NCBI RefSeq assembly: GCF_000015725.1
Contig: NC_008826.1
Location: forward strand, 62,001 to 126,000
Length of the DNA: 64,000 nt
Direction of reading: 5' to 3'
DNA from: Methylibium petroleiphilum PM1
GTDB taxonomy: Bacteria; Pseudomonadota; Gammaproteobacteria; Burkholderiales; Burkholderiaceae_C
In this document: in pieces, positions 25,429-34,310 of the stretch
How positions within the stretch are numbered: position 1 is the stretch's first letter
Layout: each line of letters opens with the position of its first letter
Translations under genes and position numbers: made by a program
Notes under the pieces: generated by a model
Databases searched by the model: none
Seen by the model: the letters and a program-made list of their open reading frames with translations, nothing else
What the model was told of the DNA's origin: nothing

Positions 25429-25436
25429 GGGGTGGG

Positions 25437-26414
25437 TTAGACCGTCAGGATGAACGAATCGTCGACCACGGTTGCGATCGGGTCGACCTTGGCGTCCGAC
25501 TTGGGTTGCTCTTTCGGCATTTGCAGCGCTTCGGGGTTGATCTCTTCCGCGGTTGCAGCCTCTCTCACCTGAACGGTGGTCGAGTCTTTCTTGCGGAACT
25601 TCTCTTCCTCTTCCGGCGTGTACGTGAAGCCCTTGGAGGCCAGGAGCTTCGCCATGTCCACGGTGCCCTTGCGGGTCACGCGGGTGACGATCACTCCGGC
25701 ACCTTCGCGTTTCTGTTCGTCGTCTGCAAGCAGCGAGATCAGCGCCTTGCGGGCGGCTTCTTCGCGCTCGGCGGCCGCGTCGGATTCCATCTTCAGGGCG
25801 CGCCACAGCGTTGCTGCAGCAGCCCATTCGTCGGACTCCCATACGCGAGCCGTTACCCGTTCCCAGAATCGCAGCGAGGCATCGATGATGGCTTGCTGAC
25901 GAGCAGGGTCTGGGTAGACGATCACCAGGGCGCCGTTGTCACCGTCGAACGACCAGTAGTGCAACTCCTTCGCTCCCGAGACAAGCAGCTGCTGCTGCGT
26001 CTGGTCGACGTAGTAGTCGGGCACCAGGCCGTTCTTGGCGAGCATGTGCGCTTCTTCGCCCGGGCACTTCACCTCCAGCGCGATCGAGCCGTCGATCTCC
26101 AGTCCGTCGAGCGAGGCCCTCAGGATCGGATGCGTCGTGCTCTCGAGAACCATCGGCACCATGATGTTGCCGGTGTGCTTCTCGTAGGCTGCTCGCGCCT
26201 TCGGCTCCAGCTTGATGCCGCGCATCATCGCTGGGTTCATCTTCGGCCCCGGGTCGAGGCCGATCTTCTGCCGGTACAGGCCGTAGGGTGTTGTCCATTT
26301 GGACCTCCCCATGACCGCGGGCGCGTCAGACGCGCCCAGTCCGTTTAGTCTCCACGCCAGCCATTCAGGTGTTCCCTGCTTGGCCTGGGCGCCCGAGACG
26401 ACTCGGTATCCCAT
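25437..26414 (-). CDS. YqaJ-type (lambda exonuclease-like) nuclease (325 aa)
   Basis: PD-(D/E)XK exonuclease of phage-type recombination systems. Hallmarks: GTPEWLAWRLNGLGASDAPA at the N-terminus, RASLDGLEIDG (catalytic Asp), ALEVKCPG (the E-x-K pair), then YYVDQTQQQLLVSG. The C-terminal ~120 residues are a helical, charged extension. AAGGAG about 9 nt upstream gives ATG 26414. A RecT/Bet-type annealase partner is not visible nearby, though neighbouring unknown genes could fill that role. Confidence 0.85.
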   Translation of the reverse strand: MGYRVVSGAQAKQGTPEWLAWRLNGLGASDAPAVMGRSKWTTPYGLYRQKIGLDPGPKMNPAMMRGIKLEPKARAAYEKHTGNIMVPMVLESTTHPILRASLDGLEIDGSIALEVKCPGEEAHMLAKNGLVPDYYVDQTQQQLLVSGAKELHYWSFDGDNGALVIVYPDPARQQAIIDASLRFWERVTARVWESDEWAAAATLWRALKMESDAAAEREEAARKALISLLADDEQKREGAGVIVTRVTRKGTVDMAKLLASKGFTYTPEEEEKFRKKDSTTVQVREAATAEEINPEALQMPKEQPKSDAKVDPIATVVDDSFILTV

Positions 26415-26526
26415 GTGGATTTGCTCCTTCACGTTGAACAAGAGCGACGTGCTCCTGGTGAACCGTGATGAGCCACTCGGGCGTGTACTTCGACCCCCGG
26501 ACGGAATGCGCAATCCAGAAAGAGAA

Positions 26527-26556
26527 GCCCGCCCAACGCATGAAGCTAGGGCGGGC
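26527..26556 (-). terminator. Terminator of the 87-aa gene
   Basis: Minus-strand GCCCGCCC / GGGCGGGC stem running into TTCTCTTTC. Confidence 0.75.
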
Positions 26557-26564
26557 AGGGTGGT

Positions 26565-26828
26565 TCAGCTGGCGGCCGGCGCGGGGCCGTTGGCCAGCGC
26601 GTAGCGCCAGAGCGTGTTCTCGGGTCGTTGCCCGTTCCAGCGTTCGACCAGCGAGACCGCTGACCGCGCAAGGGATGCGATCGGTGTGTAGCGCCAGTTG
26701 TCGTCGCTCCAGCACGGCTCGTGGGTGCCGTTGAAGTCGCCGACGGTCGTCTTGCCGGTGGGGATGTGGGTGCGGGTGAAGTGGAACGGCCTGGCCAAGG
26801 TAGCCGACCGCGATACGATGGCGCTCAT
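26565..26828 (-). CDS. Hypothetical protein (87 aa)
   Basis: A small aromatic protein (RPFHFTRTHIPTGKTTVGDF; CWSDDNWRYTPIASLARSAV). GGAGATC before ATG 26828 sets the start. It lies upstream of the YqaJ-type gene on the same strand but is separated from it by a terminator. No family is recognised. Confidence 0.6.
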   Translation of the reverse strand: MSAIVSRSATLARPFHFTRTHIPTGKTTVGDFNGTHEPCWSDDNWRYTPIASLARSAVSLVERWNGQRPENTLWRYALANGPAPAAS

Positions 26829-27423
26829 GTGATCTCCGTTGGGGGAAGCGGCGGCGCCGCGAAAGCGTGTGCCCAGGAGATGCGAAACGGCCGGGTGGAA
26901 GCTGGAAAGAAACAAGGCCAGGTCACCAATGGTGAGCCCGGCCCTGGTCAAAAAGATCGGTGCGACATGGTCGCGCGCGATCTGATGCCGAAGCATCGTT
27001 TTTGACTCAGGGCCGGACTCGACAACAGTAAGTCATTTGCGTTTTCTCGCGGTCTGCGAGCAACTCGAGCTAGTCGTGTGTCTTCGACTCTCACTTCCTA
27101 CGAGGCCTCTGGGGCTCGATCGATGTCCACCCACGGGTTACCGGGTATGTGACGTGTCTTTTGGGTGTCTGCAGCTGATTCATCAGCAGCACGAAACCTA
27201 AGGTTGTGGGAAAGCGGTGCACCGCACCTCCAAACCAACCGCGACCAATCGGGAAGCATTGAGGAAACACACAGCTCAGTCTGTCTGGGGTAGTACGCTG
27301 ACCCTTAGACAAGGATGACTGCAGGGAGCATGTGCTCGGAACGGGCAATGACGCCTCTCGCTCTCTTACCGTGCCCCACGTGATGCGTAACGCGGGCACA
27401 TACGCGATCAGTGCAAAGAAGAA
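26829..27423. other. Intergenic stretch before the TM-protein gene
   Basis: No credible gene on either strand. A minus-strand stem (GGCCGGGCTCACC / GGTGACCTGGCC, 26916-26943) with a TTGTTTCTTT tail looks like a terminator without an obvious gene ahead of it. The remainder has lower GC than its neighbours and may be a decayed sequence marking the edge of the defence island. Confidence 0.4.
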
Positions 27424-27452
27424 GCCCCGAGCGCACATGGTGCACCCGGGGC
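27424..27452 (-). terminator. Terminator of the 85-aa membrane protein gene
   Basis: Minus-strand GCCCCG...CGGGGC with inner TGCAC pairing, then TTCTTCTTT. Confidence 0.75.
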
Positions 27453-27458
27453 GGCTGG

Positions 27459-27716
27459 TTAGGGCCTGCTTACATCTTTGAGCTTCGCGCAGATCTTCTC
27501 GGCCTCCTCCTCGAGGCGCTTGCGCTGGACCTGTCCGGCAGAGCCGAAGCTGTTGCGCGCGGCTTCCAGCTGAGCTGACTCGCACGCGGCGCGCGCCAGG
27601 TGCAATTCGCTGACACGCGCGACGCCGGCGAGGACGTAGCAGCCGTAGGCGATGCCGAGCAGGACTAGGAGCTTGAAGGGCAGGTCTGCGTTCAGAGCTT
27701 TGACGATGGTATCCAT
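27459..27716 (-). CDS. Small single-pass membrane protein (85 aa)
   Basis: One membrane helix near the N-terminus (LPFKLLVLLGIAYGCYVLAG) followed by a charged coiled-coil-like cytoplasmic helix (QVQRKRLEEEAEKICAKL). GAGGAG before ATG 27716 fixes the start. Function unknown. It lies just outside the defence operon and points away from it. Confidence 0.65.
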   Translation of the reverse strand: MDTIVKALNADLPFKLLVLLGIAYGCYVLAGVARVSELHLARAACESAQLEAARNSFGSAGQVQRKRLEEEAEKICAKLKDVSRP

Positions 27717-27939
27717 GGGGATCTCCTCAGTGGTTGACGTGACCACTGGGGATGCCTTGCGCGCACACGTACCCTTGCAGCCCGTCCGTCGCATGCGACT
27801 ACCAGGAGGTGGCGAACACATACCCTGAGCAATTCCTCCATCCATCATTGCCCGCCTTCCTCTGTTCGGTAGCGCTCAGCTGAAGGCACAATCTCCCGGT
27901 TCATTCAAGGTGTCGGAACAAGCATCCAGGGAGATCCAG

Positions 27940-30900
27940 TTGAGCAAGCGCACGCCGAAGGTCACATCGCTCGATGACGTGCTGTCTCACTTCAGAGAGG
28001 CAGCGCGTACGAACCGCGACCTTGGAACCAGCTTCGAGCGACTGTTCGCAACCTACCTGGTGACTGATCCGCAGTATTCGGACCGCCTGAGCGACGTTTG
28101 GCTTTGGAGTGAGTGGCCGGATCGCTGGAGCGTCGACGTCGGCATTGACCTGGTAGCCCGAGAGCGCGGCACCGGCGAGTATTGGGCGATCCAGTGCAAG
28201 TTCCTCGATCCAGATACCTACCTGCAGAAGGCTGAGATCGACTCCTTCTTCACCGCCTCCGGGAAGAAGTTCTCAACCAAGGACGGCTCTCGGCACTTCG
28301 CGCATCGGCTGATCGTCTCCACGACTGACAAGTGGAGCAAGCACGCCGAGGATGCGCTGGCCAACCAGGTCACACCGGTCAGCCGACTCTGGTTCAAGGA
28401 TCTCGCGAACAGCCCGATCGACTGGGCGAAACTCGATCTGGCGCGTCCCGATCAGTTGCGACTGGTGGCGCGCCACGAGACGCGACCGCACCAGGACGAA
28501 GCGATCGACAGTTCGCTGGCAGGCTTCAAATCGGTCGATCGCGGCAAGCTCATCATGGCCTGCGGCACTGGCAAGACGTTCACCGCTTTGCGTCTGGCAG
28601 AGCGTCAAACACCGAAGGCCGGCCGCATCCTCTTTCTCGCGCCGTCGATCTCACTGGTGTCGCAAACGCTGCGCGAGTGGACCGCGCAGGCGCAGGAGCC
28701 CTTTCACGCGTTCGTTGTCTGCTCGGACAGCAAGGTCGGCAATGACGACGAGGATCTGAAGACGCACGACCTAGCGTACCCGGCAACCACCGATCACAAG
28801 GCTCTCGCAGCCGCGGCGAAGCTGCTGAGCAAGAACCGACGCACCGTCGTCTTTTCCACCTACCAGTCGATCCAGGTGGTGGCGGACGCGCAGAAGCTCG
28901 GCCTGGGTGAGTTCGACCTGGTGGTGTCCGACGAGGCGCACCGAACCACTGGGCTGACTCTCGCAGGGGATGACGCATCCGAGTTCGTGAAGGTGCACAA
29001 CCCCGCGCTGATCAAGGCGAAGAAGCGTTTGTACATGACCGCCACGCCGCGCATCTACGGCGAGGCCTCGAAGACGAAGGCCGGCGAGCGCGAGGCGGTT
29101 CTCTTCTCCATGGACGACGAGGAAACCTTCGGCCCCGAGTTCTACCGCCTAGGGTTCGGGAAGGCCGTGAGCCTCGATCTGCTCTCTGAGTACAAGGTGC
29201 TCATCGTGGCGGTGGAAGAGGAAGCCATGGCCGGCTTGGCCAACGCCTACAACAACGCCTACAAGCTCGACGACAAGCGCGCGCTCGACATTCGCTTCGC
29301 CACGAAGATCATCGGGGCTTGGAAGGGTCTGTCGAAGCACGGCCTCGTGGAGGTTGACGAAACCGGAGATCAGGCTGCACTGCAGGAGGACCTGCAGCCC
29401 ATGAAGCGCGCGGTTGCCTTCTCAAGATCGATCCGCGACTCGAAGCAAACCACCGAGGTATTTGGCCAGTTGGTAGGTCTGTATCACAGGATGCACGCCG
29501 GCGAGGAGACCAAGCTGGTCGAGTGCGATCTTGACCACGTGGACGGAGGAATGAACGCGCTGGTTCGCCTGAACAAGCTGAACTGGCTGCGCGCCAACCC
29601 TGGCGATGGCTCGTGCCGCATCCTCTCGAACGCAAGGTGTTTGTCCGAAGGGATCGATGTCCCGGCACTTGACGCGGTTGCGTTCTTCGACACGCGAGAG
29701 TCAGTGGTCGACATCGTGCAGTCGGTCGGCCGCGTGATGCGCAAGGCGCCCGGCAAGAGGTTCGGCTACATCATCCTGCCGGTGTGCATACCTTCGACGA
29801 AGGTCGCGAAGTACAACGACTACATCGAGAGCGACCCACAGTTCAAGGGGATCTGGCGCGTCATCAAGGCTCTGCGCGCTCACGATGAGTCGCTGGTGGA
29901 CGAAGCAGAATTCCGTCGGAAGATCACTGTGATCGGCGACAGTGGGGGCAAGAGTGGCGGTCAGGATCGGAAGAACGAGAACCTGCCGCTTGACTTCCCC
30001 GTCCTGCCGCTCGACAAGGTTGCCGAGGCCGTGTATGCGGCCGTGCCCAAGAAGCTGGGCGACCGCGAGTATTGGAGCCAGTGGGCGCGTGACGTCGCCC
30101 AGATCGCTGACCGACTGGTCGCGCGCATTCGCTCTCTCGTCGAGCGCCCAAAGCCGAAGAAGGCCTTCGCATCCTTCCTCAAGGGTCTGCGCGAGAACCT
30201 GAACCCGGCGGTCTCACCGGACGAGGCCATCGAAATGCTGGCGCAGCACATCATCACGCGCCCTGTGTTCGAGGCCTTGTTCGAAGGCTACTCGTTCACG
30301 AAGAACAACCCGGTCTCACAGTCCATGCAGAAGATCGTCGAGCTGCTCGATGATCATGAGGTCGGCAGCGAGACAGAGGGCCTGGAGAAGTTCTACGCGA
30401 ACGTGCGTGACCGGGTCAGCCTGGCCAAGAGCGAGAAGTCCCGCCAGGAGATCATCCGTAATCTGTACGACACCTTCTTCGGCAGCGCCTTCCCGCGCGT
30501 TGCCGAGAGACTGGGGATCGTCTACACGCCGATCCCTGTCGTGGACTTCATCATCCGCAGCATCGAGGTCGCGCTGCGCCGGCACTTCGATGCAAGCATC
30601 TCCGATGAAGGCGTTCAGCTCCTCGACCCGTTCACTGGTACCGGAACCTTCCCGGTTCGTCTTCTGCAGCTGGGATTGATCCGCCCGAAGGCGCTAAAGC
30701 GCAAGTATCTGAGCGAGCTGCACGCCAATGAGATCGTGCTGCTGGCCTACTACATCGCCACGATCAACATCGAGAGCGCCTTCTTTGCCGTCGCCGGCGA
30801 GCACTTGCCGTTCGAGGGGATCGTTCTCACCGACACCTTCCAGCTCAACGAACCGTCACAGGGTGACGTAGAGGGCGGCTTCTCCATCGAGAACAGCTCG

Positions 30901-32787
30901 CGAGCCAAGAAGCAGCGGCAGCAGCCGATTCGAGTGGTATTCAGCAATCCGCCTTACTCTGCGCAGCAAGACAGTGAGGGCGACAACAACAAGAACGAGG
31001 ACTATCCGCTTCTTGACGAACGAATCGCCAGCACCTACGTGGCGCGTTCGAAGCGAAAGCTGTTCAAGAACATGTACGACTCGTACGTGCGAGCGATCCG
31101 CTGGGCATCCGACCGGATCGCAGATCGGGGGGTGGTCGCCTTCGTGACGAACGGCTCGTTCCTGAAGGCGCCCAATCTCGACGGCGTCAGGCTTGGTCTC
31201 GTGGAGGACTTCAGCCACTTGTACGTCTTCAACTGCCGCGGCAGCGCGCTGGGCCAGGGAGAGATTCGTCGCAAGGAGGGTGGTGGGATCTTCCGCGAGG
31301 GCTCCAAGACACAGGTGGCGATCACGGTCTTGGTCAAGGACCCCCGGCATCAGGGGCCCAGTGAGCTTCACTACTACGACATCGGTGACTACCTCACGAC
31401 CGAGCAGAAGCTCGATGCGATCGAGCGTCTTGGAAGCATCGAGAGCGTGCCCTGGTCCCGGCTGCAGCCAAACGAGGATGGCGATTGGGCCGAGCAGAGC
31501 GACCCCAAGTTCGCGACTTTCTTGCCGCTTGGGGACAAGGACGGCAGCGGCGATCAAGTGGTGTTCGGTGTCTATACGCTTGGCGTCATCACGAACAGGG
31601 ACGCATGGGTATCAAACTACTCGAAGCAAGCCGTAGCACACAGCGTTCACAAGCTGCTCGAGCAGTACCGTGCCGACTTGCGCAAGTACAGCAGCGCAGT
31701 GAAAGGTCTGAGCAAGAAGGAGTACCCCGACGTCGACGGATACATCACCACTGACAGCACGCGCATCAGCTGGACCCGTTCGCTGAAGGCAAACCTCAAG
31801 CGCCTGAAGAAGCTAGAGTTTGACGAAGCAGCCATCGTCAAGACGGCGTACCGACCGTTTGCGCCGCGGTGGCTTTACTTCAGCAGAACGCTGAACGAGA
31901 TGGTGTACCAAGTGCCGAAGCTCTTTCCCACGCCAGCTCACCCCAACGTGGTGATCTCGAGCACCGGCGTGGCCGATCGCAAAGGCTACTCGGCCTTCGC
32001 CGTCGACAGCATCCCGAACATGCACCTCACCGACACGGGCCAGTGCTTCCCGATGTACTGGTACGAGAAGGTTGGCGGAGATGACGACGACGAAGAGGTT
32101 GATCGTCAGGACGAGCTCTTCAGCTCGGCAGCATCAAAGCAGGTTCCCGACGAATTTGGCTACATCCGACACGACAGCATCACGGACTGGGCGTTGCAGC
32201 AGTTCCGGTCGACTTACTCGGACAAGAAGATCAGCAAAGAGGACATTTTCTGGTACGTCTATGGCGTTCTCCATTCGACGGAGTATCGACAGAGATTTGC
32301 AATCGACCTGAAGAAGTCGATTCCACGGGTGCCATTCGCTGAGGACTTCTGGGCGTTCAGCGCGACCGGTCGCAAGCTCGGAGACCTCCACCTCGGCTAC
32401 GAGAGCGTCAATCCTTTCGATCTCCACGAGGAGGCGGGACGGCTGGTCATGGAGGCGAAGGACTACAGGGTTACGAAGATGGTCTTCGCGAAGAAGGACG
32501 GTGGCGCAGACCAGTCGGCCATCGTTTTCAACGAGCATCTCGTGCTGCGTGGCATTCCTGCCCAAGCCTATGAGTACACGATCGCGGGCAAGTCGGCAAT
32601 CGAGTGGGTGATGGAGATGTACCAAGTCAAGGTCGACGCGGACAGCCAGATTCGCAACGACCCCAACGCATGGTTTGACAACCCGCGTGAACTGGTGGAC
32701 CTGCTCAAGCGCGTCATTCGAGTCAGCGTAGAGAGCGCCAAGCTGATCCAGAGTCTTCCAGCATTGGCTGAGCGGAGCTCGCCGTGA
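27940..32787 (+). CDS. Single-chain helicase-nuclease-methyltransferase, type ISP-like restriction enzyme (1615 aa)
   Basis: A large defence enzyme combining restriction and modification. In order: a Mrr-like PD-(D/E)XK nuclease (Asp70 in GIDLVARE, Gln85-x-Lys87 in WAIQCKF); an SF2 helicase/translocase (Walker A MACGTGKT near residue 212, DEAH near 331, TATP, QSVGRVMRK); a coupler of helices; a gamma-type N6-adenine methyltransferase (DPFTGTGTFP near 896, NPPY near 1003); and a C-terminal target-recognition region. This is the layout of type ISP enzymes such as LlaBIII. TTG 27940 was chosen because AGGGAG lies 6 nt before it; GTG 27910 is the alternative. It is first in a same-strand cluster with the SMEK/APAZ and Argonaute genes, 59 nt upstream of the next gene, and lower in GC than the plasmid around it. 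Confidence 0.88.
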   Translation: MSKRTPKVTSLDDVLSHFREAARTNRDLGTSFERLFATYLVTDPQYSDRLSDVWLWSEWPDRWSVDVGIDLVARERGTGEYWAIQCKFLDPDTYLQKAEIDSFFTASGKKFSTKDGSRHFAHRLIVSTTDKWSKHAEDALANQVTPVSRLWFKDLANSPIDWAKLDLARPDQLRLVARHETRPHQDEAIDSSLAGFKSVDRGKLIMACGTGKTFTALRLAERQTPKAGRILFLAPSISLVSQTLREWTAQAQEPFHAFVVCSDSKVGNDDEDLKTHDLAYPATTDHKALAAAAKLLSKNRRTVVFSTYQSIQVVADAQKLGLGEFDLVVSDEAHRTTGLTLAGDDASEFVKVHNPALIKAKKRLYMTATPRIYGEASKTKAGEREAVLFSMDDEETFGPEFYRLGFGKAVSLDLLSEYKVLIVAVEEEAMAGLANAYNNAYKLDDKRALDIRFATKIIGAWKGLSKHGLVEVDETGDQAALQEDLQPMKRAVAFSRSIRDSKQTTEVFGQLVGLYHRMHAGEETKLVECDLDHVDGGMNALVRLNKLNWLRANPGDGSCRILSNARCLSEGIDVPALDAVAFFDTRESVVDIVQSVGRVMRKAPGKRFGYIILPVCIPSTKVAKYNDYIESDPQFKGIWRVIKALRAHDESLVDEAEFRRKITVIGDSGGKSGGQDRKNENLPLDFPVLPLDKVAEAVYAAVPKKLGDREYWSQWARDVAQIADRLVARIRSLVERPKPKKAFASFLKGLRENLNPAVSPDEAIEMLAQHIITRPVFEALFEGYSFTKNNPVSQSMQKIVELLDDHEVGSETEGLEKFYANVRDRVSLAKSEKSRQEIIRNLYDTFFGSAFPRVAERLGIVYTPIPVVDFIIRSIEVALRRHFDASISDEGVQLLDPFTGTGTFPVRLLQLGLIRPKALKRKYLSELHANEIVLLAYYIATINIESAFFAVAGEHLPFEGIVLTDTFQLNEPSQGDVEGGFSIENSSRAKKQRQQPIRVVFSNPPYSAQQDSEGDNNKNEDYPLLDERIASTYVARSKRKLFKNMYDSYVRAIRWASDRIADRGVVAFVTNGSFLKAPNLDGVRLGLVEDFSHLYVFNCRGSALGQGEIRRKEGGGIFREGSKTQVAITVLVKDPRHQGPSELHYYDIGDYLTTEQKLDAIERLGSIESVPWSRLQPNEDGDWAEQSDPKFATFLPLGDKDGSGDQVVFGVYTLGVITNRDAWVSNYSKQAVAHSVHKLLEQYRADLRKYSSAVKGLSKKEYPDVDGYITTDSTRISWTRSLKANLKRLKKLEFDEAAIVKTAYRPFAPRWLYFSRTLNEMVYQVPKLFPTPAHPNVVISSTGVADRKGYSAFAVDSIPNMHLTDTGQCFPMYWYEKVGGDDDDEEVDRQDELFSSAASKQVPDEFGYIRHDSITDWALQQFRSTYSDKKISKEDIFWYVYGVLHSTEYRQRFAIDLKKSIPRVPFAEDFWAFSATGRKLGDLHLGYESVNPFDLHEEAGRLVMEAKDYRVTKMVFAKKDGGADQSAIVFNEHLVLRGIPAQAYEYTIAGKSAIEWVMEMYQVKVDADSQIRNDPNAWFDNPRELVDLLKRVIRVSVESAKLIQSLPALAERSSP

Positions 32788-32846
32788 GTGAGGGCGTCGT
32801 CATTTCGCGGACATTCGATCGCTCGCGCAGGTTCTGAAGGCATAAC

Positions 32847-34310
32847 TTGAAGCACCTTGCGCTACTCCACGAGTTCACGGATCTGATGTCGCAGCTCGTG
32901 ACGCAGGTGGAGGCCTCCGCGGCCATGAGCCAGTTCGACATCCACCGAGCATCCGAAGGGTTGGTGTTGGGGCTACTGCGTGAGTTATATGGTTGGCCGA
33001 GGCTGCGCAATCTGAACACGGAAGAGCGAACCAACTTCCCTGGGATCGATCTCGCTGACGACGAGGCGCGCGTGGCAGTGCAGGTCACGGGCACGCCGAC
33101 GCTGGACAAGATCAAGGGAACCGTCTCCACCTTCCTGACGCACGGCCTAGACAAGCGGTACGACCGACTGGTGATCTATGTCCTGACTCGGAAGCAGGGC
33201 AGCTATTCGCAGGACGCGATCGACAAGGTGTCTTTGGGACGCGTGAACGTCAGTGCTCGCGACGACATACTTGATGTGCGTGACGTGTGCGCCAAGGCGT
33301 CGACCGTTGATCCAAAGACTTTGGCGAACGCACTTGAGGTCCTTCGCTCCTACATGCGAGGAGGCGTTGCTGCCGGTCTCGCTGAGGAGGACTTCGACCC
33401 TCCCGCATTCCCGGTGGAGCGCGCCATCCTCAATCTCATTGAGGTCTACTTTCCAGCGCGCATCTACGTTGCGGACCTGCGCGACGATGTGGGTTCGAAG
33501 GCCGACAGGCGTCCGCGCAATGAACGCAAGCTGATCAGGACTACGCTGGAAGAGTTGAACTTGCGTGTGCCCTCCGGCTACGAGGTAAGCAGCAGGCAGT
33601 TAATTACCTTTCACCCACTTGATGATTCTCAGGGGCCTTTTGCGAGACTAATAGAGCTTGGGACAGTCACCCCGCTGGTTCCGTCAGAGTTCTATGGGAG
33701 CAACAACGATCAGGAGCGGATCTTCAAGTCGTTGCTACGCTTCACGCTGCAGCAGAAGTTGCACAGGCATCGCGTGCGCTGGTTTCACGACGATGGGCTC
33801 TTTGCGTTTCTGCCGTTTGATGACAAGGAGTCACTTCGCGAGGAGACGTGGACAGGTCACAAGAAGACGTCGCGCCGAGTGTTTGAGCGAAAGCAGAACA
33901 AGAACGACCCCAGCAAGACCTTCATCTGCAAGCACTTCGCATTCGCCACCGACTTCGTGCTGAACGACGGTCGTTGGTATATCGCGCTCACCCCCGACTG
34001 GTACTTCAGCTATGGCGACGACTATCGGCGCTCGCGGTACGCGGACGAGTCGTTGAAGTGGTTGAAGCGGAAGGAAGTGAATCGAACAGTCACCGACCAC
34101 TTCCGGTTCTTGACGTCCTGGCTAGCAGCTCTCGATCAGGACGATTTGTTCGCTCTGGCTGCAGGTGGCGCGCCGACGCTAACTTTCGGTGAGGTACTGG
34201 CGTTCGACAATCACCCATCTCTTGATGATGAGGCTTGGCTGCCGCTGCGCGACGCCACAGGCGACGACGACGAGGCCGCGACGATCAAGGGCCTATTCGA
34301 CTCAGAATGA
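32847..34310 (+). CDS. SMEK-like nuclease domain fused to an APAZ-like region (487 aa), partner of the short Argonaute
   Basis: The N-terminal ~125 residues look like a SMEK domain: RNLNTEERTNFPGIDLADDE, then VAVQVTGTPTLDKIKGTV, then KRYDRLVIYVLTRKQGSY. The GID (Asp68)...VQVT...K pattern is a plausible PD-(D/E)XK nuclease core. From about residue 200, the protein resembles APAZ, the Argonaute partner region: ICKHFAFATDFVLNDGRWYI, ALTPDWYFSYGDDYRRSRYA, KRKEVNRTVTDHFRFLTSWL. TTG 32847 has GAAGG at 6-nt spacing. Its stop overlaps the Argonaute ATG (ATGA), implying coupled synthesis and a heterodimer. Both domain calls are by eye: APAZ fairly secure from motif plus neighbour, SMEK moderately so. 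Confidence 0.72.
   Translation: MKHLALLHEFTDLMSQLVTQVEASAAMSQFDIHRASEGLVLGLLRELYGWPRLRNLNTEERTNFPGIDLADDEARVAVQVTGTPTLDKIKGTVSTFLTHGLDKRYDRLVIYVLTRKQGSYSQDAIDKVSLGRVNVSARDDILDVRDVCAKASTVDPKTLANALEVLRSYMRGGVAAGLAEEDFDPPAFPVERAILNLIEVYFPARIYVADLRDDVGSKADRRPRNERKLIRTTLEELNLRVPSGYEVSSRQLITFHPLDDSQGPFARLIELGTVTPLVPSEFYGSNNDQERIFKSLLRFTLQQKLHRHRVRWFHDDGLFAFLPFDDKESLREETWTGHKKTSRRVFERKQNKNDPSKTFICKHFAFATDFVLNDGRWYIALTPDWYFSYGDDYRRSRYADESLKWLKRKEVNRTVTDHFRFLTSWLAALDQDDLFALAAGGAPTLTFGEVLAFDNHPSLDDEAWLPLRDATGDDDEAATIKGLFDSE

Noticed and set aside
27091-27585. Minus-strand open frame upstream of the membrane protein gene
   Set aside because: Overlaps that gene and its terminator, no ribosome site and no coding bias.
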